DNA of 64,000 nucleotides from Oikopleura dioica (taxonomy: Eukaryota; Chordata; Appendicularia; Copelata; Oikopleuridae): contig OU015567.1 in NCBI GenBank assembly GCA_907165135.1, positions 1,493,001 through 1,557,000 on the forward strand. Reading direction: 5' to 3'. A program made the translations under genes and the position numbers. Below are positions 12,908-25,552 of this stretch, one piece after another (the first letter of the stretch is position 1; each line of letters opens with the position of its first letter). The notes under the pieces are model-generated. The model did not search any database. It saw only the letters and a program-made list of their open reading frames with translations, and was not told the DNA's origin.

Positions 12908-13554
12908 CGAGCTGGTTTCAGAAACCTGCGTAGAAACCTGAGTCAGGGTCCTTAATTACCCTTAAAATTCGGTAACCGGTGAAAATAATTCGTCGGAACG
13001 AATAATTCGTTTTCCTAACGAATAATTCGTTTTCCTAACGAATAATTCGTTACATACCGAATAATTCGTTGTTTCCAACGAATAATTCGTTTTTAAAACG
13101 AATAATTCGCTTGTTTTTGTTTTCAAGCCTAACCCTAACCCTAACCCATAAACTTAACCCTAACCCTAACTTAGCATAACTAATACCCAACTACTTAAAT
13201 CAGGGTATATATGCGCTCCGCGCCTGATTTCAGAGATAAATAAAGAGCTGTCTTTCTTTCAGCCGCACCTTTAGTCAGTTTTTTTATGAAAAATTGAGTT
13301 GTGAACCAAGGGGAGGACAGCCTTTCAAAACGAATAATTCTGTAACCCTAACGAATTATTCGGTAACCCTAACGAATTATTCGTTTTAAACGAATTATTT
13401 TTACGGAAAATAGCTGTTTTCCCTTGAAAATAATTCGTTAGGGCAACGAATAATTCGTTGCAACGAATTATTTTCACCGGCGACGTAAAATTCTGCGGCT
13501 TTTAGGGCCTCTTTCAGGACCCTGACTCAGGTTTCGACACAGTTTATCCAGCCC
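12908..13554. mobile_element. Composite inverted-repeat element with telomeric core
   Basis: Outer ends (CCTGAGTCAGGGTCC near 12937-12951 and AGGACCCTGACTCAGG near 13516-13531) match the MITE family. Inside lies a second inverted pair, CCGGTGAAAATAATTCG at 12976 and its complement ending at 13480. The interior holds about ten copies of the palindrome AACGAATAATTCGTT or close variants, and CCCTAA telomeric repeats at about 13127-13171. No coding capacity. Confidence 0.65.
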
Positions 13555-14779
13555 AAGTTTTCATATTCCAAGTTTCCGCTAGCAGGGGGTGCATCGTTAA
13601 TCCAAATCCTCGGTCTTCGGAAATAAATGCGGAACTAGAAGTCTGGGAGGGTTCAGAAGTGGCTTATCTCCAAGATCTGTTCGCTATGTTTGATCTATTC
13701 CTGATTTCTTATGCCTAAGCGCCTCGGCTTAGAAATCCGAGCGCAACCCTACATGAGTATTTTTCGGGGGTTACGTGAGCAGAATAAACCGACTTCTAGC
13801 AGGCTCAAGAATCGAGAAAGCTTAAACGATCGTCGATGATCGGGAAGGGCGAACTTCATAATCGAATTAAAACCACGTGAGCAGGAACACAAGCAATGAG
13901 GTTAACTCGTTCACGTTTAGGTGGGGTCAGAATTTGATAATATTTTTTTACAAATTACCTCAAAAATTTGAATCTTGAACTTTAATAATGAAGATTCTGA
14001 GACGGAAATTCTGGAAAATTCTGGAAAAATTTCTGGAAAATTCTTAAAAATTTTGAAAAATTCTGGAAAATTCTTAGAAATTTTGAAAAATTCTGGAAAA
14101 TTCTGGAAAATTCTGAAAAATTAAGAATTTTGGATCATCAGATGGAGATACAGGGCTGGTACAGGACCAGCAACACATCCACTAAACGACCCTTATAAAC
14201 GAAAAAAGTTCATTCTCTAAATTTTAAATTTGTCAAAACTGTCCGAATCCTGGCAAGCAGCTACTTCCGAATTGAATATTTTCTACCCTTCCGATCAAAA
14301 AATGAATTTCCAAACAAACAAGCCTTCTTTTCGACCTCTTTCCTGAACATGAATTTTTCGTTGGACAATTTTGATTTGAAATAGCCTCTTTACGGGGGTT
14401 ATCAAAAAGACAGTTTTTTTTTGTAACTTGAAACGAGGGGAGTAAGCTTTTCTCTGATTGTGTCTGATTTCTGCCTTAAGAAAACAACAAAAAAGACGTC
14501 ATGATTCTTTGTAGCAAGCTTTAAGAAAGAAGGGAGGCCGCGGAGAAACAAATCTGGTTTCGGCTAATCTCACTGTAACCTTACACTGAAGCCCGACCCG
14601 TGAACTCGCCTTCGCACTAAACAAGTATCGAGATCAACGTGAAATAGCCTTTGAGAGCGGTTGCCTAACCGAGATTTATTAAACCGAAGCTCCTCAAGGG
14701 GGTTAAAATAAGGGGATCGACTTAGAAACAAGATCGTTGCTCCGAGATCCGGTTCTTATGCAACAAAAAGTAATTATGA
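13555..14779. other. Gene-poor region around the minisatellite
   Basis: Apart from the minisatellite I see no exon, RNA gene or long open frame. Confidence 0.35.
14003..14125. repeat. Tandem AAATTCTGGAA minisatellite
   Basis: Roughly ten imperfect copies of an 11-bp AAATTCTGGAA-like unit with occasional TTTTGAA variants. No ORF is maintained. Confidence 0.75.
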
Positions 14780-14942
14780 GAAAACCGGAGTCAGGATTTG
14801 AACTGCCCAAATGAAAAGCCGCGCAGCGGCTTTTTTTAAAAACGAAGCCGCGAAGCGGCTTCGCAAATATTTCAAGATTGAAATGATTAATAAAGAAGCC
14901 CTTTCGCGGCTTCGTATTTAGGCTCTTCAGAACTTGACTAGA
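14780..14942. mobile_element. Degenerate MITE with GCGGCT hairpins
   Basis: Starts CCGGAGTCAGGATTTGAACTG and carries AAAGCCGCGCAGCGGCTTT and GAAGCCGCGAAGCGGCTTCG hairpins, as in the element at 9672. The right end is weak. Confidence 0.5.
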
Positions 14943-15163
14943 GTCATCGAATGAGTCGATCCCGTCATCGATGGAGTCGATTCCGTCATCAAAGAAGTCG
15001 ATCTAGTCATCAAAGAAGTTGATTCCGTCGTCGAAGGAGTCGATCCCGTCATCAAATTTGTCGATCACAGAATTAAACTCGACTTCATTGATCACTAGAT
15101 CGACTCTTTTAATGACGGAATCGACTCCATCGATGACGGGATTGACTCCTTCAATAACGGCAC
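14943..15163. repeat. 21-bp minisatellite in inverted array
   Basis: Six direct copies of a 21-bp unit of the form GTCATCRAARRAGTCGATYCC (14943-15068) are followed after about 20 bp by three copies in the opposite orientation (to about 15163). The whole is a palindromic array. Both orientations read without stops as seven-residue repeats in one frame, but no gene context supports translation. Confidence 0.75.
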
Positions 15164-16631
15164 CTGGAGGTTTTCTAGGCCGGTTTTCTGCCGAGACCAG
15201 ATTTTGATACTGAAACTTCCGGCTTCGATCGCCAAAATCAACTTGTGGGCGAAAATTAGAAATTTCGGTAAACTACGACTCTTGTGAATTTTTGATGAGA
15301 AAAACGCGTGATGCATTTTGGGCACATGTTATCCGAGCACTTTGTTTGCTTGCACGTAGTTTCATGATATTCCTGATAACGTCATGTTTATCCTCCTCTT
15401 GCTTTCGCTCTAGATTCTAGAGTTCTTGCAGAAAAAACTAGCAAAGAAAAAAAGCTTCTTTCTAAGAAGAAAAAAGTCTGGTTTTTGTTGAAAAACAGAC
15501 AAAAATGGGAAAATAAAGAGCTGGCGGGTTCCGTCGCCCGCGTGAAAAATAGGATCAATGCTTGGCTGAGGGGTTCATCGCATTCGCAGCGAGGTTTTGA
15601 GAATAATCTCTTTGTCCTCTCTTTCTCTTTCGCTGGAACGAATCGCTCTGTGTCAAAACGAGAGTCATTCTAGCGGTCTAAACGGGTTAAACCGTGCCAG
15701 ACGATGGGATAATTAACGCAATTGGCAATTGCCAAATCGCGATCCAAAACGAATGAAAACATCCTGACAACAAATCTTTCTTTTGACTCAAAACTTTTCT
15801 TTTGAAACTATTTTTAGCTCGATTTTAATCAAGATCTCCTTAAAAATACGCTTAATTGGGACTAAACCAATTTTTGGAAGTGGATTTTTTAATAACCAAT
15901 AAGATTGCTGTATTTGGCCAACCGGCCAATCAAATCGCTGATCAATAAAATCACCTCCATAAATTGGTTTTACCCCTTTATTGTTTCTCTCTTCCCTTAG
16001 TCTAGGACTAAGGTGCTTCCAAAGCGAAATAAGGGTGTCACAGCATTAATTTGAAGGTCAGTCTTCACCTTAATCCGACTTCAACAATCAAGGCCTTCTT
16101 CTTTCGGCAGAAAGTGTTTATCATATACGGTATCCTTTCTTGTTCAAATAATGAGCGCTTTCGAGCTGCTTTCTCTGGTCCGGGTTAAATTATCACGTGG
16201 AGTGTACCGTATCGCGTAAAGCTAAAAATGAACGTGCGCTTCGGATTAACCTTACTCTGACCGGTTGAGCTTGATCCAATTTGACCAAAGCTCGACGGCG
16301 CTATTTTCAAAAGATGGGATCGAAGGAGCAAAAAAACATCTGGTTGTTTTGAGGCAGATGTAAATCGAGGAATTCAGGGATAAGGAATGATCTTATCCAA
16401 CCTGATTTGATGAAAAATATAATCCAAAAATCAGTTTTTTTTTACTCAAATCAAAAAAATGCGACGAAAATTCTGATTTTCGGAACAATTTTTTTCTGAA
16501 ATCTGATTGGCTGACCGGCTGATAGGTTAAATCTGATTGGTCTAAAATTGAACCACAATTTTTAAGAAAACCCTTACCCTAACCCTAGGCCTAACCCTAA
16601 TCCTTGTTTCAGAAAACAGCAGAAACCAAAG
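15164..16631. other. Gene-poor region upstream of the VWA7-ITIH gene
   Basis: No supported gene. Degenerate CCCTAA telomeric repeats occur at about 16571-16603, immediately before the first coding exon of the next gene. Confidence 0.4.
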
Positions 16632-19600
16632 ATGATAGCGCTCATATACTTACTGATGATAACAGTACCTCCTGGCGGCGCCTCCTGTCCTCCGCCTTCA
16701 GAATCAATCAGCTTGGAAAACTTCATCCTCGAAGCGACATCTAGGGCGATCTTTCAGTACTGCATCGCCACGACGCCCAGTTCAGAAGAGCTGGTCCAAA
16801 GTGAAAATGAAATTGGAACTTCTCCAAAACAAGTTGCCGCAAAATATTGCCACTCGAGCGGGCCCATGACTCGATTAGAGGTAACAACAGTCTTTTAGAC
16901 GCGTTTTTCCGCAATTTTTTCATGATGAAAATTTATTAGAAAATTTTCTGCACAGATTTCCTAGCCGAAAATGCAGGTTATTCCAGGAAAAAAAAGCCTC
17001 GAAACCAGACCTTCGAAGCTTTATAAACAATAACTCGGGTAGGCTGCCCGAACATTTGGAAAGCCAAGAAACCGAACTCTCAGCGCAGATTAGTAAAGCT
17101 GTCTTTTTCAGTCGTCGGTGATTGATATTCTGGACGCTGCTGATGACTTTCGACCGACGAAAAAAGGAACGCGGTTTTCAAAAAAAATATTTTAGACCTG
17201 ATTTTCTCGAATAAAATAAGCCCATTTCTCTGGGTAGCAATTTGTAACCGTTGCCGAAGCGGAGCTTGAAGGCTATCACTTCATTATGAGCTTGAGTGAG
17301 CTCGTCAAAACTGGTCATTTTCGATCGGCGAGAAAGAACATCGGACAAGCCCTGGCCAAAGCTCACCGGAAGTTTGTTGAATGCGAAGGAATGGAGTTTG
17401 AACTTTTTATTTCCAAGGAAAAATTAAGAAAGAAACAGGTTCAAACTCTTTCGAAAGACTCGACTTCTCTATTCCGAATTTCCGAAACTCTCTTCGACCA
17501 AGTGCGAGCTACAACTGGCAATTTGAACTTCGCGCATCTAATCGGCATTCGCTCCGTATGTTCCCTCCTTCCATTTCCCTCCCTTATCAATTTCCCCTTT
17601 TTCCAGGTCCAAACACCGACCATCGTCCTCAATCGAAAATTGATCGGCAACAGTGGAATCGAATCCGTGAGCAGAGATGTGGTTGAAATCACGACGGCGA
17701 AACCAGTGGCGATTTTCAACTCAGCGCTAGAACATAGGGTGAAAGCGATGGACTTGGCAGTTTCGAATCACGTGGACATTTCGCACTCGATTTTGTTCAG
17801 AGAAGTCATGAGAGATGCACAGCCTGGATCAACCGTTTTCATTGGTTAGTAAATAGAGGCTTTTGATTGGCTCAAAAATCTTTTACCGAATTTCTATTGG
17901 ATAAAACTTAACTGGATAAAGAAAGATTTCAAATGACAATGAAAATGAAGAAAAAAGCCGCAAGCGGCATTTTGAAAAAAAGTAATTGAAGAAAATATTT
18001 TCGTCTCTATTGAACATATCTTTATGTTTCCACGACATAAAGTTCCGAAGCAATCGGTTTTTGCGAGGAATCCATTTCCTGGCTTGGAATTTCCGCATGT
18101 CCGCAAAAATCACCAAGGGCAGAAACTCAATCGCCACTTGCGTAATGGACAGGATCCGATTGTTCTTGACTTTCGGATACTCAAATCTTTTACAATGGAA
18201 GTTGTTTCTAGTGCCAACTGGGGGGTTATTGAACGGAAAGCTTCCTGGACAGCTCAGGGAATAAGAAATAACGATTCGTTTCAGTGACGTCTTCAAGAGT
18301 TCCCTCGATCAATGAAGATTTCATGTCCGCGATCGGCGCTGCCCAGGCTAGTAAAATTAAAATTTCGATAATTGCTTTAGATGACGAGCAGAGCATCGGC
18401 GGCCGCTCCCTCGAGCTCTACCGCGTCCTGGCTAAATTTACGAACGGGCGGCTCTACCGCATCGCCTCAGCCGATTTATCGCATGTCGTGCCCTTAATCG
18501 AGCTCAGCTTGACAGAGGGACAAGCATCTGTCCTCTCCCGAGCCTCGAACAAAGATTCTGCCTCGTACCACGTGTCACTTGATTCAACCCTAAAGAGTTT
18601 AACCATTGAAGCTTTTTGTATCGGCGGCGGGTCGCCTAAAGTCGTTCTCGAGTCGCACGACCTTTTACCACTAGTGAACTCTGATTCCCTCGATTTTTCT
18701 TTCTTTCTTGTTCGGGAAATCAATATCGGACGGTACGCCCTTAATATTACTTGTCCATCGAAAGGGGTAAGCGTAGAAGTAAGGGGAGAAACATCAGTTC
18801 AATTTCGAGTCATGAACACTGATGATTCCGGTCTCGTAGTAAAATCTCTCTCGCTCGAGAAAAACGCGAAAATCGAGAAGACAACGATCAAGCAGGGCCA
18901 TACTCGCCAGCATTTTGCTGTTCTCGAAGATTTGAATCAATCCGTCCGTCTGAAGAAATCCGGCTCTTTGATAACCCTACCAGAGGAAGACGACGATGAG
19001 CTACCCTTTTTCCCTGATTTCATTATTCCCAAAGCGCTCGACTTGTCGATCATTCCTCAACTCGCGCAGGTTGATGCAACGGGAGATAATGGCGAAGAAA
19101 TTCATCGAGAAGAGAAGCAGTTTCTCTCGCATATAAAAGTAGAAGGAGATGTTACCAATATGGACTTTCAGCCTGGCGAAACTGCGACGATAAGACTTCG
19201 GTATGAAAATTTCATCTTTTTACTTGTCAAGTCTTAGTTCTAGAATCTAGATTGTCAAAACCATAAGGGTCCCTTTTTGGTGTCAATATATACAATATAA
19301 TATTCGGGTTTAAGTGAAATAAAATTAATAAGATTAACACCGCAATTATTACGCTCCTGACTAAACCGACAAATATTATAAATTTTAAGATTTCTTATTT
19401 TAATAATAAATTATTGAATATTCAGAGTTCACAATCGGAAAACCCTCCTCCATCTGACCGCCACCGACTTCGAAGGCTGGGTATCTTCCATCACGCCGAC
19501 CTCAACTAGTCCTGAAGATGAATACACCTCCGTTGAAATCCTTGTCACCGCCCCCAACGACGTCAAAATCGGCTCCGAAACTTCCATCACCGTTACCGCT

Positions 19601-22600
19601 CGCGACGACTTCCTCATTTCCGTCGACTCTTCTAGCTTCTCCTTGTCCGTCGGTCAGACAGAAAATCCTACTGTAAAGAAAATGGTGGTCGATACAAACA
19701 TCGACAACCGCTTCGGCCGGACCATTGTTCAATCCAAAGTGCAAAACTCTCATCCGACACCGAGAGATGCTGTTTTCTCCGTCTTTCTTCCAGATAGCGC
19801 GTTTATCACGAGTTACAAGCTGTACATCAGAAATCACACGTATCAAGGAGAAATTATCGATCCAGTCCATGCGGATAAGAAGACTGACTGGCTATCGCCC
19901 AGTACAGTTGTACCGGACAAAAATGATGATCACGAGTGGAAAGTCAAGGTTAGTTGGAACATTTTATTGAATATACAAAAAATCATAAAGGAAATCATTA
20001 TTCAATATTCGAATCATAGGGAACTACAAGACATCGAAAGTAATGTTGTCATTTTATAAAAATAATATTACTTAAATTGACATTTCTGCTTTATCTTTTT
20101 GATTTTTCGACGAAGCAAAAATCATAATAGAAAAGGTTGAAACAACAATTATATTTCATTTTTTGGGTACGGAATCCGTACTACGGATAGAAAATGGTTC
20201 GCCTTTTATGCCCTTTTTGGCACCTTGATTTCAATCTTTCCACTCTAGAACTTTTTTGATTGAACAGCTGACCGCTCTTTATTGTTCTTCTGATCGTTTG
20301 ATACCGGTAAATTGGACGAGAAACACTTAAAATTTTAATCCCATAGATTAAAGAAAAACGTGTTCAACCCCGTCAGAAGTCAGGCATAAAATAAACGAAA
20401 ATAAACGGATTTTTCTATTTATAGGTTCGAATGGACTCCTGGGACGAGGCGCTGTTCGAGCTTGTCTACGACGAACCCATGTCCAAAACTGACGGCAAAC
20501 ATCCCTACCACGTCAACTTACAGGTCAGTACTCATCGAAATCGTCGACTTTGATGGACAAAAATCCTTTTTTAATCTCTCAAAAAGATCATTGTTCTAGC
20601 AAGCGCTAAGGGTTTAAAATCGAGAACCTGACTTAATCAAAAAAAATTAACAGAGTGATACCCTTATTTTCGTATTAAGCGATATAATAAGAAAAAATAC
20701 TTGAAAAAATCTTCTTGAAGGTTCTCATTTCTCTTTTTTTTTATCCATTCAAACTGATTTTTTTAGGGAAAACAACCAATCGAAGAGCTCGATTTCAAAG
20801 TCTCCTTGTATGATTCTGACGGTATCGCCGACGTCCACGTGATCAACACAGAAGAGGAAGAAGACTCCGACCAAATAATGAGCCGCACTCAAGTAAACCG
20901 CCCATTCGGAGGCGGACTGAGTGGATTTGGACTCGCGTCAGGTGCCGATATCAAAATAGACGAGACGAAGAAATCCGCCAAAATCAGTTTTTCACCTTCT
21001 GCTTCGATCGCTGGCTTCTCTCGTGGACTCGCAATGGGCGAAGGAACGTGTTGGAAACATCTTTTTACACGAAACTTAATCGCGGGGGTAAAACATAACA
21101 GCTTGTTTTTCAAAATTTCGCATGACGATTTTGAACAAAAAATTGAAAAAAAAATCGCGGCCCAATTTTCGGGGAGGTGTCAGAAACCGACAAAAATATT
21201 TCGACAAATTTTGCGTGGAAATTTTCAACCAATCAGAAGCCTGGATTCGGCAAATCGGCCAATCAGCAACCGAGTAGCCGTCCACGCAAAATTTGTCGAA
21301 ATTTTTTTGTCGGTTCCAGGCACCACCCCCAATTTTCGAGCCAGTATTCTAAAACCAAGATTTTTTTCTTCAGACATTTGTTATACATAATCTCAATGTC
21401 TAGTGCGTTGAGCAAGATGAAATTCTAGATCGCTCACTTGTCAGATAAGTCCCCGTGTCGCCGCAATTTTCAAGGATTGATTGGGTTCTAAAAACATTCA
21501 TTTTTTTCTGCAAGTTTTCAAAAAATTGGAATTCATAAAAAAAAAGACTTTTTTCGAAACCGCATTTAGGGGCTTTTTGAACATTACCAAACACGTGTCA
21601 GGTTCTTCAGGTGGTGCTGGAGGGGCAGAGTCCTTAGAAGGAATGGGGCTAGCTGACACTGTAATTAATCCCAAACACAGGCTGATCCGACCGCCGGGTC
21701 GGCTTCTTGTGGTTCTTTACCGCGTGATCAGGCAACTCTAGAAACAACGTGATTAACCTTAGTACCAAGTCGAAAAAAGTGACTTTCGATCATCATTTTC
21801 GAGCTCAAAACTAGCCTCAAAAAGGAGCCAAATTTGAAATGGAATATTCGACCGAAACAAATTCTGCTGAAGATTTTTGCACTATCACCGCCGATGGAGA
21901 ATATTTCGTGCAATTTTGTGATCCACCAGTGCCAAGCTTTGTCAATGATTCTTCGTCGATCGGTTTGTTTTCAAGATTTTAGCTTAAAAAAATAAGCACA
22001 TTTTGATTTTTCTGAAAATTTTTTTATCGTGAAAACTCATGAAAATATCATCTTCGACGACGGCACTGAAAATGTCACGAATATCACGAATGTCTCGAAT
22101 GTCACGAAATTGACCACTTTTTAATTCAGGAAAATACGACTACCACGTGACCTTTGTAATCGACACTTCTGGTTCCATGTTCGGCGAGAAGCTCAAGGCC
22201 TCGGTCGATGGTATTCTAGCGGCGCTGAGAGGATTGACCCCAGCTGATAGGTTCAACATTGTCAGGTAATTGTTCTTGAGAAGACTGTTTTTGGGGATAA
22301 AATGGACTATCTTTAACTCAACACTTTTGACTTTCAAAACGTCAAAATTGACCTGTTCGTTATAACGAGGCTCAATTATCTTATCTCCTTAATCCGCTCT
22401 TAGTCGGTATGGATTTTAACGTTGTGTAAACGTTCCAGCACGATGCGGAAATTATTTAAGGGGATCGCTGTTTGTGGCAATTTCGCGCAGACATGGCAAC
22501 GTGTGTCACGAAAAAAAGCTTGTTCCCACATTCATAACGGGAGGAGCAATATTTTTTATCAAAACTCGCATTTCTAATACGATTATGAAAAACTTGATTT

Positions 22601-25552
22601 ATTACGAAACCCGCTCTTTGCGTCAATCAAGGTTATTAACATCTTAAAATCATTTTTTTTCTTCACTTAAGGGTACTACCTTCGATTTCCAAAATGGGCT
22701 TTATCTTTTAAGTTCATAAAAATTGGTATAAAAAAATTTATCGAAGGTAGTATCCTTAAGATTAAGTAGGCATTGCCTTAATTCGAAAGTTAACGTAGTG
22801 ACACCCTTAAAATTTTTACTCGAAAACATTTTAAAAATTAGAAACATTATTAAAATCACGTTTTCATTCGAGATGCGAATATTTCAATCTAAACAGACAC
22901 TTTCACATCCTCCCGCAAATATGATTTCCCATGTTTTTGGTAAAAATACTCAAACTAGGAATGGATGTTTCGAAACTTGTTGAGGTGTCATTTTTGATGG
23001 GGGTAAATACTCAATTTTTCATAATCATTTTTGGCTACTTTAGACGCTGAATATTCCATATTCTCTTTTCAGTTTCTCACGATCAGAAGATCTTTTCTCC
23101 GAGTCGAGTGTTACTGCAGATGAAGATTCAATTTCTAGAGCCGCGGCTTGGCTCATGTCACTTCGTCGTGGTGGGGTTTCGTCTATTATGGTCAGTCGCA
23201 AATCCAATATTTCCATTCTTGATCCTCTTTTTTGTTAACTTGTATTTTGGGCTTGCTGGAACGGAAATCCTTTTTTTAAACAAAAAAAATTCTTCTCAAA
23301 AATTTTTAAGTCTGGTGTCCAAAGCGCCATTGCCCACACCTCAATGGAATTGTCCCCTTCACACATCCCCTTGATTGTAATTGTGACGGATTCTGTGTCC
23401 GACGCGACGGAAGAAAACTTCCAAATCGCTCTCAATTCCATTTCCAATTCCGCCGCCGAGCAGATTTCGATTTCATCGCTGGCAGTTGGCTACACTGACA
23501 CTTCTTCTTGGCAGTTTCTTCAGCGGCTTTCGACGAGAAACAGGGGTGTTGCGTACAGACTGTTTGATCTGACCCAATTTGAAACGATGATCCCGGAGAA
23601 GGTTGAAGGAATCAAGAAATTTGCAAGGAGCGTTCTCGGAAAACAAAATTAGCAGTGTGATACCCTTAGTCCGAAACGCTCAGTTTTGCTTGAAATATCG
23701 TTTCGACGCGCCAAAAATGATGATAAATTTTCAATTTCGACCTCTTCGACCCGCTAAAATTGCCAAAAAAGCGTCAAAAACGTAACTGTGAAATTTCTCA
23801 GATAAATTTTGATCCCTTTTGATTCCTCTCATTTTATCAATTTTCTCAGAGATCATGGTTAGATTTCCATCCGCACTTGACTCGGCTTACTGAAGTCGTT
23901 TTCGAAATTTAAGAAGAAAAAAGAACAATTGAATTTTCAAAATATTCAAAAAAGACAGTAGCTCGAGAACGCTTGCAAGATCGTTGCGTGGCCTGACTGA
24001 CGTGCACTTTTCATTCAACAGCGAGAGTGTGAGCGACTTGACGGATACTTCCTTCTCGCATTTCACAGCTGGGGAGGATTTGGTTGTTCTGGGCAAGTTT
24101 GTTGGCGATGCTCCTGAATTCTTAGGTAAAAAAAATTTTTAAAAAGAAAATATAGAAATCATAACTGCTGGTAGTCTTCAATTTATAAAGATTTTTTTGA
24201 TATGAAATCTATAGCCAAAGAATCCGTAGTAATAGACTAGAACTCGACAAGGAGGAAGTGATCATTTGTATTTTCCTTTAGATTTCACGATCGAATACCG
24301 AGATGTCGAAGACAATCTGATCTCCTTCACCAAGTCCGTCGGCGTCTCTCAGCTGGACAAAACCGGCGATCGTGCCGAAACCATCGCCAAATTCTCCGCC
24401 GATCAATCCGACTACAACCCGATCCGGCAGCAATGGGCGGTAACCGCCGTTCACCAGCTTTTGAAACGTCGCGCTCAGGCCAACAATCAAGTCGACTTCG
24501 ACGAATTGACAAAACAGGCGGCAAAGTTGAGCAGAAAGTTCAAAATCGTCTCTCCAGTCGTTTCATTCTTGGTCCGAAGACCGAAATCAAGAGCGAATCT
24601 GATCGATCCGGCCAACGAAAATGGCCTCAGAGAGAAACGAAGCGCGGAAATTGCGGAATCGCACGAGATCCACTACCAATACAGAAAACTGTGGTGGAGA
24701 AGCGATGAAAAAGATGAGCTAGAGAAGAGCGCAGAGGAAAGTCTTCAAAATCAACATCTTCAGTTCGCGGCGTTGACTGGTTTCCCTCTTTCTTTCTCGA
24801 GGAAACTGGAGAACTCGGAGGAAAAAGTCTGCTTAGCATTGCCTGGAGGAGTCGTTAATGGAAGAGTAAAGCTGGCAGAGAACGAGGAGTACTCGATTGT
24901 TGGCGATATTCGGAAATATAAGCTGATGAGTCTCAACATTAGGTTCGTACTCTTCCTTGATTTCAATTCGAAAAAAAAAGAAACATGAAAAAATGACGTT
25001 AAAAACTTCCTCTTCAAACAAATTTAACACGTCTTGGAAAAAATCACTACTAAGGGGATTTCCGGAGGGTGCTCCACAATCATCTTACCAGTAGAAAGTC
25101 GTTTTCCGAACCGCTTGATTTGCACGCCTTCCCGGATTTCACGCTCCAAACTTTCAAATTCTTCTTTCAGTAATTAAATCATCTTCTTTAGAATCAACGA
25201 GGAGACGATTAAAGTGACGAATACATCGATAACCATCAATGGCAAGGCTTCAACTGGGCACCCAACCTTGAGAATCGAAGATAATCTGGTTCACTTTTCC
25301 CCGAAAGAAGCAAAATCTAGCTTCACGATTCATCGGCTTGGACGAAGACTAGATCTATCAGCGGAAATTGATCTTGAAGAAACGAATGGATTCCTCCCGA
25401 GTCTTTTGGAAGTCGAAAGTCTGCTGCTCGAGGAAATCACGGAAAAACACAAAACAGCGATGCTCTGGGTTCATGGCAAACACTTGCTTGCTCACAGAGA
25501 GGAAAACTGCTGGAAACTTGATGCTGAGCAAGTCGACTCGCTTTTCGCTTAA
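16632..25552 (+). CDS. VWA7-like / inter-alpha-trypsin inhibitor heavy-chain-like fusion protein
   Basis: Exons read in frame: 16632-16880, 17112-about 17180, 17238-17555, 17607-17844, 18285-19200, 19426-19948, 20425-20523, 20767-21043, 21825-21962, 22130-22265, 23073-23190, 23311-23627, 23959-24125, 24282-24942 and 25192-25552. Only the second exon's donor is unresolved. Order: signal-like N-terminus (MIALIYLLMITVPPGGASC); VWA7 N-terminal domain; a degenerate VWA without a DxSxS site, followed by the hemicentin/VWA7-type region (GRLYRIASADLSHVVPLIEL) and an Ig-like domain (FQPGETATIRLR, then LTATDFEGWVSS); then a VIT domain (MVVDTNIDNRFGR...AFITSYKLYI); a second VWA with intact MIDAS (VIDTSGSM); and an ITIH C-terminal region. 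The protein is about 1,400-1,500 residues, secreted, probably extracellular matrix. Two junctions use GA-AG introns. Splitting it into two genes would need a break inside the 19200/19426 junction, which is a clean GT-AG intron. Confidence 0.75.
21172..21330. mobile_element. MITE with 34-bp terminal inverted repeats in an intron
   Basis: Arms 21185-21218 (AACCGACAAAAATATTTCG...) and 21282-21315 (CCACGCAAAATTTGTCG...) are near-perfect inverted repeats. Weaker complementarity (GGGAGGTGTC / GGCACCACCCCC) extends outward to about 21172 and 21330. It lies in the GA-AG intron of the VWA7-ITIH gene. A related decayed copy is at about 6685-6765. Confidence 0.7.
22676..22760. mobile_element. 85-bp TTAA-ended mini-element
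   Basis: CTTAAGGGTACTACCTTCGA at the left and TCGAAGGTAGTATCCTTAAG at the right are inverted repeats with one mismatch. Each end carries TTAA, consistent with a TTAA target duplication and a GGGTACTACC-type terminus. It lies within an intron. Confidence 0.55.

Noticed and set aside
13127-13171. True chromosome end
   Set aside because: Telomeric repeats are few, interrupted and flanked on both sides by genes and repeats, so they are interstitial.
14943-15163. CRISPR-like array
   Set aside because: Units are directly adjacent without unique spacers and invert midway; the genome is plainly eukaryotic.
15019-15325. Ser/Ile/Pro-rich repeat frames over the 21-bp array
   Set aside because: They are a consequence of the unit length being a multiple of three; no start context, splice signals or continuation.
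17883-18296. 137-codon minus-strand frame in an intron of the VWA7-ITIH gene
   Set aside because: No homology, no splice support, and overlapping plus-strand open frames of equal quality. Treated as intronic chance frames, possibly in a repeat.
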